DNA of 64,000 nucleotides from Hyphomicrobiales bacterium. Lineage in GTDB: Bacteria > Pseudomonadota > Alphaproteobacteria > Rhizobiales > Rhizobiaceae. A program made the position numbers and the translations under genes. Each line of letters begins with the position of its first letter. The first letter of the stretch is position 1. Below, piece by piece: positions 7,260 to 15,082 of the stretch. The notes under the pieces are model-generated. The model saw only the letters and a program-made list of their open reading frames with translations. It had not been told where the DNA came from and searched no databases. The stretch is from the NCBI GenBank assembly GCA_900472605.1, contig UCJD01000049.1, forward strand, positions 62,001 to 126,000. The letters run 5' to 3'.

Positions 7260-8441
7260 TCAAGCCTCCTTCTTTCTGGATCTCGACGGCTTGGTCTCGC
7301 GCGGCGCCTTAGCGATAACGTGGGCCAAGGACTGGCGGGGGTCGACCTTGTCCCAGTCAGGGACGAGGAACACATTGGCTGACGGACGGCAACCGAACTT
7401 GAAGGCATAGTCGGCGGCATAGTGCTTGATCTTGACTTCGGGTCTCGATCCGGTATCGGGAGCACGATTTTCATGCTCAGTCTGGGCACGTTCCGTAGCT
7501 CCCTGGATAGCCTGGATAATGGTGCCGCAAGCACCCTGGTAGGCGTGGATCAGGCGGTGCGCGAAATCGATGTTGTCCGTTTCGCCGAGTACGAAGCCCT
7601 CGTCCTGCACCATGTAACGCTGGAGGGTCAGCAGCGCGTCGCCATCCGCCCGTGTCATCTGCTTAAGCTCCACTACGAAGCTACGATTCCGGAGCTGTGC
7701 ATCGCCATCTTCCGGCGACAAAAAGAGGCCGAGAGACGGCACACCGGAAAGGATCATGTGCAGGGGCCATCCCGGGATCTGCAAGAGGCTTTTGATGATG
7801 TCGGAAACGTTCTGGATTTCGTTGGTCGTCGTCCCCTTCATCACATGCTGCATCTCGTCAATGTGCATGAAAAGAATTCGATTGTTCCGAATGGTCTCCT
7901 TCAACAGCTCGAAGAGCTCCTGTTCGGTGAGCTTGTGGGAGACGTTCGGGTACCCGCACGCCTCCAGCGCCTTTCGCGCGAACCCCTTCAACGTGATCGG
8001 GCGGGGGCATTCAAACGAGACGAACGGCTTGACCAGTTCTCCTGACGGCCGCCGATAGGGCAGGAACTCCTCGCGCTTCGGAATGTGAAATTCCATTGCA
8101 CGGGTTTTTCCACTGTCGGACTCTCCGATCAGGAACAGTGCGCGCCGCTTGCCGGATTCTCCGAATGCTGCGGCTGCGGCGTTCTCGCAGAGTTCATCAA
8201 GCGCATTTGCGATCAACGCATCCTTGGGCATCGTCACGTACCTTGCCTGCTTCTTGCCTCGGCGCTCAGCACGCATCCGCCTTTCAGGACTCAGGGTCGC
8301 AAGCAGGGCGAGGGCTGCCTCGTGGAACTGCGGCATGCCATCGTCGATAGGGTCCATGCCGGCCTCGCTAGTGGGCGAGACGGGCAGGCTGTTGTTGGAG
8401 AGAGAGGCGAGGGCGGTATTTTCGAGGAACTGCGTAGTCAT
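7260..8441 (-). CDS. tnsC: TnsC/TniB-family AAA+ transposition regulator
   Basis: 393 aa AAA+ ATPase. Walker A-like GESDSGKT (about residue 92) and Walker B ILFMHIDEMQH (about 175) are visible. TniB/TnsC proteins bind target DNA, talk to TniQ and activate TnsB. Start set at ATG 8441 because AAAGGAG lies 6 bp upstream; a longer in-frame reading to 8621 would overlap the tnsB 3' end and is unlikely. The C-terminus is Lys/Arg rich (ETKPSRSRKKEA). It sits between tnsB and tniQ, with 2 bp before the tniQ start. Confidence 0.88.
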   Translation of the reverse strand: MTTQFLENTALASLSNNSLPVSPTSEAGMDPIDDGMPQFHEAALALLATLSPERRMRAERRGKKQARYVTMPKDALIANALDELCENAAAAAFGESGKRRALFLIGESDSGKTRAMEFHIPKREEFLPYRRPSGELVKPFVSFECPRPITLKGFARKALEACGYPNVSHKLTEQELFELLKETIRNNRILFMHIDEMQHVMKGTTTNEIQNVSDIIKSLLQIPGWPLHMILSGVPSLGLFLSPEDGDAQLRNRSFVVELKQMTRADGDALLTLQRYMVQDEGFVLGETDNIDFAHRLIHAYQGACGTIIQAIQGATERAQTEHENRAPDTGSRPEVKIKHYAADYAFKFGCRPSANVFLVPDWDKVDPRQSLAHVIAKAPRETKPSRSRKKEA

Positions 8442-8520
8442 GGTGGTGCTCCTTTGGAGTTGGACGAATTGGACTTTTGCGGGCCCGCACATCAGAGGTG
8501 CGGGCCGTTTCTTCGAAGCG

Positions 8521-10746
8521 TCAGTCCTCGATCGAGAAGGAGAACCCGCTCTCCTCGCCGCCATATTCGAGGCCAGACTCTTCCGGTTCCGAGGGGGCTT
8601 CGGCTTCGCCGAAGTACTCACTGACCTCCTTCTTGTTGCGGGCGAGGAAGCGGAATTCCTCGATGGATGTCGTGAGCGGATCGTGCGCGATAGCCAGTGG
8701 TGCGAGCTCCTTGCCGCTCAAGACGTCCATCGTGATTTCCCGAGCGAAGCGCTCGTGCTCGACCTTGCGGTAGGCAGCCTCACTGGGGATGTCCGTTCCG
8801 AGTTCGGCACGGGCTGCTGCGGCGATGCCTACGTCGCGCAAGTGGTTGACCGCGTTGAGCATTGCCGAAAGGTTAATCTCGGCGTTCTTCCCGTGGATGG
8901 CCGCGAGGTTGTCTTTCGCCTCCGACCACTCCCAGACGCTGATGCCTTCCGGCAAATGCTCCGCAGTGAGGTCGAGCCACTTGATGCCGTTGTGGAACGA
9001 AACGGTGCGAAGGTTGAAGCGATCGATGCGTACCTTCACTTCGACGCTCGGAGAGTTCGGCAACGCCGCGCGTTCGGCCCACAGGCGCTCGAGCTCGCGA
9101 GACTGGTAATGGATGCCGAGGAAGACGATGCCGCGGGCAGAAACCTTGCGCTTGATAAGGGTTCCGAACATGACGCGGCGCTGGCGCTGGCTCAGCGGAG
9201 GCAGCATTGCGTATTCTCGTGACAGGCGAAGCCACGCATTTGCCGGGGTTTCACCGCCCAAGCCCGTGTGGGGTTCGTTGTGGTAGATATCAACGATCGC
9301 ACGGGTCAGAGTACGGCAGACCTCGTCAACGTTAAGTACGGCGTTTCCGTCCCCATCGTAGTCACCCCGAGCGTATACGCTGGAGAACGTGCGGCCGTGG
9401 AAATAGTGCAGGAAGCGCTGACCGAACGTGCGGAACACGGATTCGATCGTGCCGCGTGCCGATGCCATACCGGCCGGGGGAATGGTGTGTACGCAGTGGA
9501 GTGCAGCCAAGGTCTGACGGAACGTCGTGTCGATGAATCCCGCTCCGGCATCGGTGACGAGTTCACGCGGCACGAAAGAGTGGATCCAACGGCTTTCGGC
9601 TCCGGCTACTTCCGCGATGTGCTCCTTCTCGGTAACGATCATTTCAAGTGCAGCGATCGACGAGTGTGCGGAGTTGGCGCGGGTACTGAAACGGAGCGCA
9701 ACGATGCAACGCGTGGCGACATCGATCGCGACAGTCACCCAGATGCGCACCTTCTTCAGCGCTTCGCGCTGCTTCACCGTCATCTCTTTCCAGATGGGTG
9801 TCAGAACGAACCAGGCGTGGAGATCGACCTTCCACTCGTCCATCTCGACACGTTCGCCCGGAGCGAACACCTGAAGGCCATCGCGGACTGGCGCGAACTT
9901 CTTCTTGGCGGCGTCCTCGCCATAGCGAGCAGCATGAAGGAAGAATTCGCCCATGCCCTTGATCAGCGCCTCGAAGGCGTTGCGCGACGGCATCTTGTGT
10001 TTGAAGTCTTTTTTCGAACTGGCCTTGTTGCGCTTGTCGATCTCCGCCTTCAGCTTCCCGAAGCACGCGCGCATCGACGGGCGCAGTTCGGAGGCGTACA
10101 TCTGGGCAAATTCGGTCCAGAGCTGGAGGTCGATCGGATTTGCCTTCGAATACGAGCCCGGCCCCTTGCGGCGGCTGACGAGCACAGCCGGGTCGCAGCC
10201 GCCTGCCACATAGAGATTGTAAAGGCGACGGAACTGACGAGGGTTCGGAAGCGTGACTACCTTGCGGTCCTTCCCCCCCTTCTTGCCCGCCCACTTCGAA
10301 AAGACGTGGGCATCAGCAAGCGGACGGAGGTACTTTTCCAAGCAGTCGTGACCGAGGGTCGCCTTGCGCTTCCAACCCATCTGAGCGAGGCGGGGATCCT
10401 TCTTGCCGATGATCGACATCACAAAGTCAAACGCGTCGGCGAATACCAGGGCGCGGCGAGCCTTCTCCGGGTCTACATCGATGATGTCGCGCCCGAGCTT
10501 CAGTTTGGAGAGCTCAAGGGTGTCGCGTTCCACCTCGAGCAGGTTCTGCAGGTGGTACATGTACAGCGTCGCATGGGAGAAGCGCTGAACGACGCCGTCC
10601 TTGTTGCGGAGTTCACTGTGGTCCTTGGTCTGGCTGACAACAGTGTAGTCGACGCCCTCGATCTTGACCGATTTGGCATCGCCCAGCCAAAACATGGGGT
10701 TGTGGCTGCGGTTGGGTGCGAGGGCGAAGGGGTTGTGCATGTTCAT
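8521..10746 (-). CDS. tnsB: TnsB-like DDE transposase
   Basis: 741 aa Tn7/Mu-type transposase. N-terminal DNA-binding region (~80-290) with helix-turn-helix segments, including RPSMRACFGKL and KMPSRNAFEALIKGM, then an RNase H-like integrase core. Likely catalytic triad: D303 (RVEMDEWKVDL), D399 (ELVTDAGAGF) and E435 (GTIESVF), with spacing close to Tn7 TnsB. The C-terminal ~150 residues are acidic (GLEYGGEESGFSFSIED), as expected for a TnsC-interacting tail. Start ATG follows AAGGAG. The gene is 18 bp after tnsA. TnsB recognises the ends and makes the 3' cuts and joins. Confidence 0.9.
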   Translation of the reverse strand: MNMHNPFALAPNRSHNPMFWLGDAKSVKIEGVDYTVVSQTKDHSELRNKDGVVQRFSHATLYMYHLQNLLEVERDTLELSKLKLGRDIIDVDPEKARRALVFADAFDFVMSIIGKKDPRLAQMGWKRKATLGHDCLEKYLRPLADAHVFSKWAGKKGGKDRKVVTLPNPRQFRRLYNLYVAGGCDPAVLVSRRKGPGSYSKANPIDLQLWTEFAQMYASELRPSMRACFGKLKAEIDKRNKASSKKDFKHKMPSRNAFEALIKGMGEFFLHAARYGEDAAKKKFAPVRDGLQVFAPGERVEMDEWKVDLHAWFVLTPIWKEMTVKQREALKKVRIWVTVAIDVATRCIVALRFSTRANSAHSSIAALEMIVTEKEHIAEVAGAESRWIHSFVPRELVTDAGAGFIDTTFRQTLAALHCVHTIPPAGMASARGTIESVFRTFGQRFLHYFHGRTFSSVYARGDYDGDGNAVLNVDEVCRTLTRAIVDIYHNEPHTGLGGETPANAWLRLSREYAMLPPLSQRQRRVMFGTLIKRKVSARGIVFLGIHYQSRELERLWAERAALPNSPSVEVKVRIDRFNLRTVSFHNGIKWLDLTAEHLPEGISVWEWSEAKDNLAAIHGKNAEINLSAMLNAVNHLRDVGIAAAARAELGTDIPSEAAYRKVEHERFAREITMDVLSGKELAPLAIAHDPLTTSIEEFRFLARNKKEVSEYFGEAEAPSEPEESGLEYGGEESGFSFSIED

Positions 10747-10764
10747 GGCTCTGTTCTCCTTGGC

Positions 10765-11529
10765 TTAGAGCGTGACGATCATGATGGTCGTGTCTTCGAT
10801 GCGGCCGGGTGCCATCGGGCGAAGAAGCCCGTCATCGATGAGGCACCAGAGGGCCGTGCGGCGGTGAGCCGGAACATCGGCGCCGGCGAAAAGCGCACGG
10901 AAGCGGACGGGGCCGCGGACGCCCTTCAGCATTTCCAGAGCCGTCTGGTATTCTTCCTCGTTGCGGAGGCGACGCGAGAGAAGGATTTCGCGGGCATTGT
11001 GAGCCGCATCGTCGGAGGCGAACTTCTCTGTCACAAAGCTTACGTCGTCCAAGAGGCCGTTCATTCCCTGCTGCTTGATGCGCAGCAGAGTGCCGACAAG
11101 GTCGGTCTCAATGAGCTTCAAAATGGGCTTGGTGGCGATGCCGATGCGCTTGCCATTCCGAAGGCGGGCACAGACGTCGAAGGTGTGGCTGTGCTCCACG
11201 CCATAGTCGTCCTCGTAGAAGCACGTGGGCTGCTGCGCCTGCAACTCGACGATGTTGCGATTGGTCTGAAGGACGAGCAACGCGTTGCGTTCGACCGAAC
11301 TCTCGAATTCGAGCACGCGGGGAGCGTTGTTGTTCGCCACCAGGGTGCCACGGTAGTTGAACGGCGACTTCTCGGCCGGGGAGCGGTCTCCATTTGCAGG
11401 CAGCGGTTCCGGGTACTCGATTGCTTCCGTAGGCTTGCCGTAGGTGGCGGATGCAGGGATGGTGTAGTCGATCTTGTCGCCGAGGCGGACGCGGACCAGG
11501 TGGTGCTTGATGAGATGTTCGCGACGCAC
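10765..11529 (-). CDS. tnsA: TnsA-like endonuclease subunit
   Basis: 254 aa TnsA-family restriction-like endonuclease. The nuclease core reads VLEFESSVERNALLVL (acidic residue on the first helix), then QAQQPTCFY, HTFDVCARL (catalytic Asp ~118) and IGIATKP (catalytic Lys ~134). This is the PD-(D/E)XK order of TnsA, which makes the 5' cuts that free the element. A C-terminal winged-helix part follows. GTG 11529 is preferred because AAAGGAG sits 6 bp upstream, as in the other genes of this operon; ATG 11565 is the alternative (266 aa) but lacks a clear RBS. Confidence 0.82.
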   Translation of the reverse strand: MRREHLIKHHLVRVRLGDKIDYTIPASATYGKPTEAIEYPEPLPANGDRSPAEKSPFNYRGTLVANNNAPRVLEFESSVERNALLVLQTNRNIVELQAQQPTCFYEDDYGVEHSHTFDVCARLRNGKRIGIATKPILKLIETDLVGTLLRIKQQGMNGLLDDVSFVTEKFASDDAAHNAREILLSRRLRNEEEYQTALEMLKGVRGPVRFRALFAGADVPAHRRTALWCLIDDGLLRPMAPGRIEDTTIMIVTL

Positions 11530-11694
11530 GAGATGCTCCTTTGGTTTGTCGTGAAAAATCGGCATGGGGGTCCGTTCGGGGTGGCGATGCCACCCGCGCT
11601 CGGCAGGTTTCGTTTTCGGTTGATTAGTCCGCTGGAAAGCGGGGTGAAGCCCTTGGGCGGTGGCTACGGCGGTGACCGCCGTAGCCTGTCGTTG

Positions 11695-12384
11695 TTACGC
11701 CGCGTCGGCGATAAAGGCGTTGGTTACCCGCTCGCAGAAGAAATCACGCCAAGCGGTTTCGGCAGCTTCGTCGAAGCGCCAGGAGTGGTTCTCACCGATC
11801 TGCTCGAGGAGAACCTGAAAGACGTGTTCCTCGAAGCCCTTGAGTTTGAGTGCAAGACGTACAAACTCTTCGACGATGGGTTTATCCTCATCGGACAGGA
11901 CGACGCCGACCGGAGCAGGCTTGCGAAGAGCGGCCACCTGCTGCTTCTGCTGGCGAATGCGGGCCATCACGCGGCTGGCACGCTCCGCGTATTCGAGCTC
12001 GGGATCCAGCAAGGTCGCGAAGAAGTCGCGCTCGATTGTCTCAACGGTTTCGTCGACCTCGCTCTCTCCGACCGTGGCGTCGTCAGAGGCACGAAGACGC
12101 CAATCTTCGAGGAGCTGGATGAAATCTTCGTAGGAAGGCAAAGCCAGCGGAGCTACGCCCAATTCGGCAAGCTGACTGTTCAGGTCGGCGAAGTGCAACA
12201 TGGCACTGCTCCAAACCGAGCGTTCGTGCTGCGGGCACTCCGCCGCGAGCGAGAGCACTTCCTCCAGAGCCTGACCGCGCAGTTCCTCGAACCCGTACTT
12301 GCGCTGTACGTCGGCGATCTGGAGGGTGTGGCCCAGGATCTCGATGGCGTCCTGGATCGCCTGTATTGCATTGTGGTACTTCAT
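11695..12384 (-). CDS. Tn7-like element accessory protein, 229 aa
   Basis: No recognised family. 229 aa; start chosen at ATG 12384 after AAGGAG; the longer reading to 12528 would overlap the upstream gene. The N-terminal ~90 residues are paralogous to the 108-aa protein encoded just upstream: ALEEVLSLAAECP here versus GLEAALQMAREHP there, followed in both by VW, a helix ending in NxxLAE, then PL and S-E/Y-x-F-x-x-L. The C-terminal part is acidic and helical (QQKQQVAALRKPAPVGVVLSDE, then a long helix to the end). It lies in the tns operon between the 108-aa gene and tnsA, so a role in transposition or its control is plausible but not shown. Confidence 0.75.
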   Translation of the reverse strand: MKYHNAIQAIQDAIEILGHTLQIADVQRKYGFEELRGQALEEVLSLAAECPQHERSVWSSAMLHFADLNSQLAELGVAPLALPSYEDFIQLLEDWRLRASDDATVGESEVDETVETIERDFFATLLDPELEYAERASRVMARIRQQKQQVAALRKPAPVGVVLSDEDKPIVEEFVRLALKLKGFEEHVFQVLLEQIGENHSWRFDEAAETAWRDFFCERVTNAFIADAA

Positions 12385-12445
12385 TGGTGGTCTCCTTCTA
12401 CGGATGATGCGTTCTAGCCTGGGGAACGTAATGAAACCGTGTCGC

Positions 12446-12772
12446 TCACTGAGCAGGGTCCTTGGCGATTTCAGCGCGGAGGAATGCGACGAAGGTTTCC
12501 AGCGACACGCAACGGAGCGGAGGTGCATCCATCTCGGCTAGCCGCTGGTTCATGCCTTTGAATTCGTACGACAACCAGTTCCAGACTTCATGTTTTGATT
12601 CAGGGTGCTCACGTGCCATCTGAAGCGCGGCTTCCAGTCCTTCGCGCTCGACTTCAAGATAGCCGAGCTGCTCGCGCAAGCGGCGCTCCTCCTCGAAGTG
12701 AGCGGCCATCTTCTGGAACACCGCTTCGATCTTGGGCTTGGTGGTCGGTGCGGATAAGAGGGGATATTTCAT
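12446..12772 (-). CDS. Tn7-like element accessory protein, 108 aa
   Basis: No recognised family. 108 aa, mostly alpha-helical: residues ~15-55 (KPKIEAVFQKMAAHFEEERR...) look like a coiled coil. Residues ~45-100 share a domain with the neighbouring 229-aa protein (LEAALQMAREHP, VWNWL, MNQRLAEMDAPPL, SLETFVAFL). Both begin MKY. AAGGAC lies upstream of the ATG. Second gene of the tns operon, 29 bp after the first. Two adjacent genes carrying one shared domain suggest duplication and partnership, possibly a heteromer; this is inference. Confidence 0.7.
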   Translation of the reverse strand: MKYPLLSAPTTKPKIEAVFQKMAAHFEEERRLREQLGYLEVEREGLEAALQMAREHPESKHEVWNWLSYEFKGMNQRLAEMDAPPLRCVSLETFVAFLRAEIAKDPAQ

Positions 12773-12801
12773 GTCTGTCGTCCTTTTTGTGCGGGGTGTG
12801 G

Positions 12802-13191
12802 TCAGTGGCGATTGATTCCGAGCGCTGCCGCAGCGGTCGATACGAATTCGAAGGTGTCCATCTTGCGGCGCTGTCCGAGGCGCATGTACCGTACGAAATC
12901 AGCCGGCATCGACTTCACGATGCGACGGAAAGTCGTCAGCGACGGCTTGCGGACGGGGTGCGTGTTGCGAGCCGCGTCCTCATCGACGAGTTCGCACAGG
13001 ATCCGGTAGACCTGGGCGATGCTCGGTCGGGCCGCGTCGGCGTATGCAAGTGCCACGATGCGGTAGAGGTCGATCTCGTTCCACGCGAAGTAGTACTGAT
13101 GGCGGCGCGCCCAATGCTGGAGTTCGGGGAGAAAGAGGTCCGGGATGCGGTTCCGGACTAAAAGGCGTGCGTCGTCGTTCTTCTGCAGCAT
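12802..13191 (-). CDS. Stand-alone TnsB DNA-binding-domain-like protein
   Basis: 129 aa, first gene of the tns operon, ATG after GAAGGAA. Residues ~42-117 align without large gaps to residues ~209-287 of TnsB encoded in the same operon: AYADAARPSIAQV versus MYASELRPSMRAC, then RKPSLTTFRRIVKSM versus HKMPSRNAFEALIKGM, then DFVRYMRLGQ versus EFFLHAARYGE. That region of TnsB/TniA is the HTH unit that binds the transposon ends. The protein lacks the catalytic core, so it may bind the ends or promoter without catalysis and regulate transposition. Function inferred; homology is seen directly. Confidence 0.72.
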   Translation of the reverse strand: MLQKNDDARLLVRNRIPDLFLPELQHWARRHQYYFAWNEIDLYRIVALAYADAARPSIAQVYRILCELVDEDAARNTHPVRKPSLTTFRRIVKSMPADFVRYMRLGQRRKMDTFEFVSTAAAALGINRH

Positions 13192-14152
13192 TGCGCAGTT
13201 CCTTCAAGTTCGTGTCTTTGCGGAGAGGCCAGCGCGATTTCGTCGGCTCGAGGCGAGACTGACGGCAGCCGCTGGACGGAGCGGACCCACAGAGGTCCAA
13301 TCCGACTGCCGACCAGTGGTCGGCACCCTCAAGCCTCGTACGAGGCCATCGGTCGGATGCGTTTCGGAGAAACCGGAAAGGTTCTGGCGAAGCTGACTTC
13401 GACGGAACCTCGTGCCGTCACCGAGGGCGACGACACGACAACATCATTGTCGCGTGCTGCGGATATGCTGGAGGGGATCTTTCGGAGACTGTGACATGCT
13501 ATTCCTCAATTCTTCAAAGCCGAAAATCGTCTTGCTGAGGGAAGGGGTGGCCTGCTAGAGGTCACCGAAGTCGCATCGATGCCTTAGTTGGCTTGTTGGC
13601 CCTTCCGAGCCGTTTGTGTCGATGTGACTTGTTGCATGTCGTCTAGTTCCTGTTTCCGTGTCCCGTCTTGGGATGACCAAATCCAACACCATCCCGATTT
13701 GGATTGCAACAGGTATAGGCTCGAATTTTTCGAGTTTTTAGCCACCGGATTTTAGAAAAAGCTAAATTTATCAGGCTTTTAATATTTTGTTAAACTTAAC
13801 GATTCACTTGGAAATATGGTTAATACTACAGTGAAACATGCTTTTTCAGTGAATATTAACTAGCAAGGTCCCGGGGTTTTCGTCGAGCCTGGCCATGATT
13901 TGTAAAGTTGGTCCCGCTTTGGCACGGACCGAAATCTAGGCAGATGAAGGCCAAGAGAGAGAGCCGATCGACGGTCTGGAGTGGCGATTTTTTTCGACCA
14001 AGAGACATTTTTTTAGTGGAGAGGTTCAAAAAATCGTCTTCGGGCGCCGGACCGCGTGTGGCGTGCGTCCCGTTCACGACCGTGGCACTGCAAAATTTGA
14101 CCGACGCCGACCCATTCTTTTTTGGTTTTGAGGAGCGGCCAAGCCCTTGTGG
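13192..14152. other. 961-bp gene-free AT-richer region upstream of the tns operon
   Basis: No convincing coding sequence on either strand. It should hold the tns operon promoter near 13.2 kb. About 13.7-13.86 kb is distinctly AT-rich. A small hairpin CTCGAA/TTCGAG with a T-rich tail lies at 13720-13740, and an inverted repeat CCAAATC/GATTTGG occurs near 13680-13705. Two motifs containing AAAATCGTCTT (about 13521 and 14028) recall the AAATCGT found in the complement of the candidate left-end repeats, so the transposon right end may lie here, but no inverted terminal match could be proved by eye. Confidence 0.5.
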
Positions 14153-14692
14153 TCATCTAAATACGAGGCAGTTGGTCGCGTCCTCCTTTTCCGCAAAATC
14201 CCATGAGCGTGACGGCTCGACAAACCACCTCCGCTTCACCGGCTCGTAGAGGCCGGGCAGGGGGAACTCCGCGTGTATCGTCATGAAGTCCTGTATGTCG
14301 CGCGTGACGAGCGGCATCTGATACCGAATGGAGATGGCAGCGATCGCCGGGTCGCACCCGAAGCGAAGGTCGTCGCCGGGGTGTCCCGATGCCCAGAAGC
14401 GCCGGAACCGCGGAACGGTCGCCATGCGTGCTACCAACCGAGAGGCCGCGGAGTCGAGTTGCGCGATGTGGACATTCGTCTCGAGCATCTTATCCAGCCA
14501 GAAGAGAAGCGGCCTCGCCCGATCGGGATTGATCTGGCTGAGCATGAACCCTCCGCGCTCGAGTTCGAAAATGACCGGCGCCGGAATAGCCACCACATGA
14601 TCGGGGAGGGATGCCAGGAAATTCTGGACTTCCCTAACCGGGTTCGGCCCTCTCGCATCGCTCAAGACACTCGTATCCAACAAGAGGTGCAT
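14153..14692 (-). CDS. PIN-domain ribonuclease toxin (VapC-like)
   Basis: 179 aa PIN domain. Acidic residues in order: LLLDTSVLSDAR (first Asp), VIFELERGG (Glu), GCDPAIAAIS (Asp) and LVTRDIQDF (Asp), which is the four-carboxylate PIN pattern of VapC RNases. Start placed at ATG 14692, giving the normal VapC opening MHLLLDTSV; ATG 14713 would add seven residues without a better RBS. The stretch after the PIN core (FVEPSRSWDFAEKEDATN) is a somewhat long tail. No antitoxin precedes it on the same strand; instead a Phd-like gene is divergent 120 bp away. Confidence 0.85.
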   Translation of the reverse strand: MHLLLDTSVLSDARGPNPVREVQNFLASLPDHVVAIPAPVIFELERGGFMLSQINPDRARPLLFWLDKMLETNVHIAQLDSAASRLVARMATVPRFRRFWASGHPGDDLRFGCDPAIAAISIRYQMPLVTRDIQDFMTIHAEFPLPGLYEPVKRRWFVEPSRSWDFAEKEDATNCLVFR

Positions 14693-14812
14693 GCCCGTTT
14701 CCCCAGCAACCATGGAAGATCGTTCCGGAAGAGGGTTGACGAAGGATTAACGGGTCTAGCAGCATCCTATTAGATGCGGTATCGTGTGATTGCGTGAAAG
14801 GATTCGAATTTG

Positions 14813-15007
14813 ATGCCTCGCAAAGCCAAAGAATGGACGGTTCAGGAAGCGGGACTCGACATCAAGGAGTTGCTTGAGGCTGTGCGCTCGAACGGGCCGC
14901 AGAAGATCGTAGATCCTGTTCGAGGCGTCTTCCTCGTGTCGCAGGTGGACTCGGGCCAGAAGCCCAGCATCGTCGACTTCCTCGTGAACGGTCACATCGA
15001 CGAGTAG
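14813..15007 (+). CDS. Phd/YefM-like antitoxin, divergent from PIN toxin
   Basis: 64 aa. The N-terminal part WTVQEAGLDIKELLEAVRSNGPQKI fits the Phd/YefM pattern (W-x-V-Q-E-A ... L..L...GPQ.I) that precedes many VapC toxins, followed by FLVSQVDSGQKPSIVDFLV. The protein is short but complete for a Phd N-terminal domain plus a small toxin-binding tail. ATG 14813 is one codon after a TTG; GAAAGGA lies 8-9 bp upstream. It is transcribed away from the PIN gene, unlike the usual bicistron, so the shared 120-bp gap would have to carry both promoters and operator. Confidence 0.7.
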   Translation: MPRKAKEWTVQEAGLDIKELLEAVRSNGPQKIVDPVRGVFLVSQVDSGQKPSIVDFLVNGHIDE

Positions 15008-15082
15008 ATTGGTTCTTCTCGCGATTAGCCCAAATCTCCCAAATCAAAACGTCATAAAGACTCGGATCGGCGCTGACCGAGG

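Larger units (their letters stand above)
5295..13191 (-). mobile_element. Tn7-like transposon core (accessory genes, tnsA-B-C, tniQ)
   Basis: Seven minus-strand genes form one operon: 129-aa TnsB-DBD-like, 108-aa and 229-aa paralogues, tnsA, tnsB, tnsC, tniQ, ending in a terminator and candidate end repeats. Presence of TnsA plus a DDE TnsB suggests cut-and-paste transposition with 5'-strand cleavage, as in Tn7 itself; targeting would be through TnsC and TniQ. The left limit is placed at candidate end repeats; the right limit is unknown and could lie anywhere from ~13.2 to ~16.2 kb, which would make the PIN genes cargo. No Cas genes are present, so it is not a CRISPR-associated transposon. 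Confidence 0.7.

Noticed and set aside
9268..12417. Very long open frame (1049 codons) on the plus strand
   Set aside because: It runs antisense through tnsB, tnsA and the 229-aa gene. Its translation has no family resemblance, whereas the minus strand has RBSs, catalytic motifs and operon spacing.
5410..13191. CRISPR-associated transposon
   Set aside because: TniQ and TnsABC are present, but no cas gene, repeat array or guide-like sequence is visible in the window.
13908..14249. 113-codon plus-strand open frame upstream of the PIN gene
   Set aside because: No RBS, low-complexity composition and overlap with the PIN gene 3' end; treated as non-coding.
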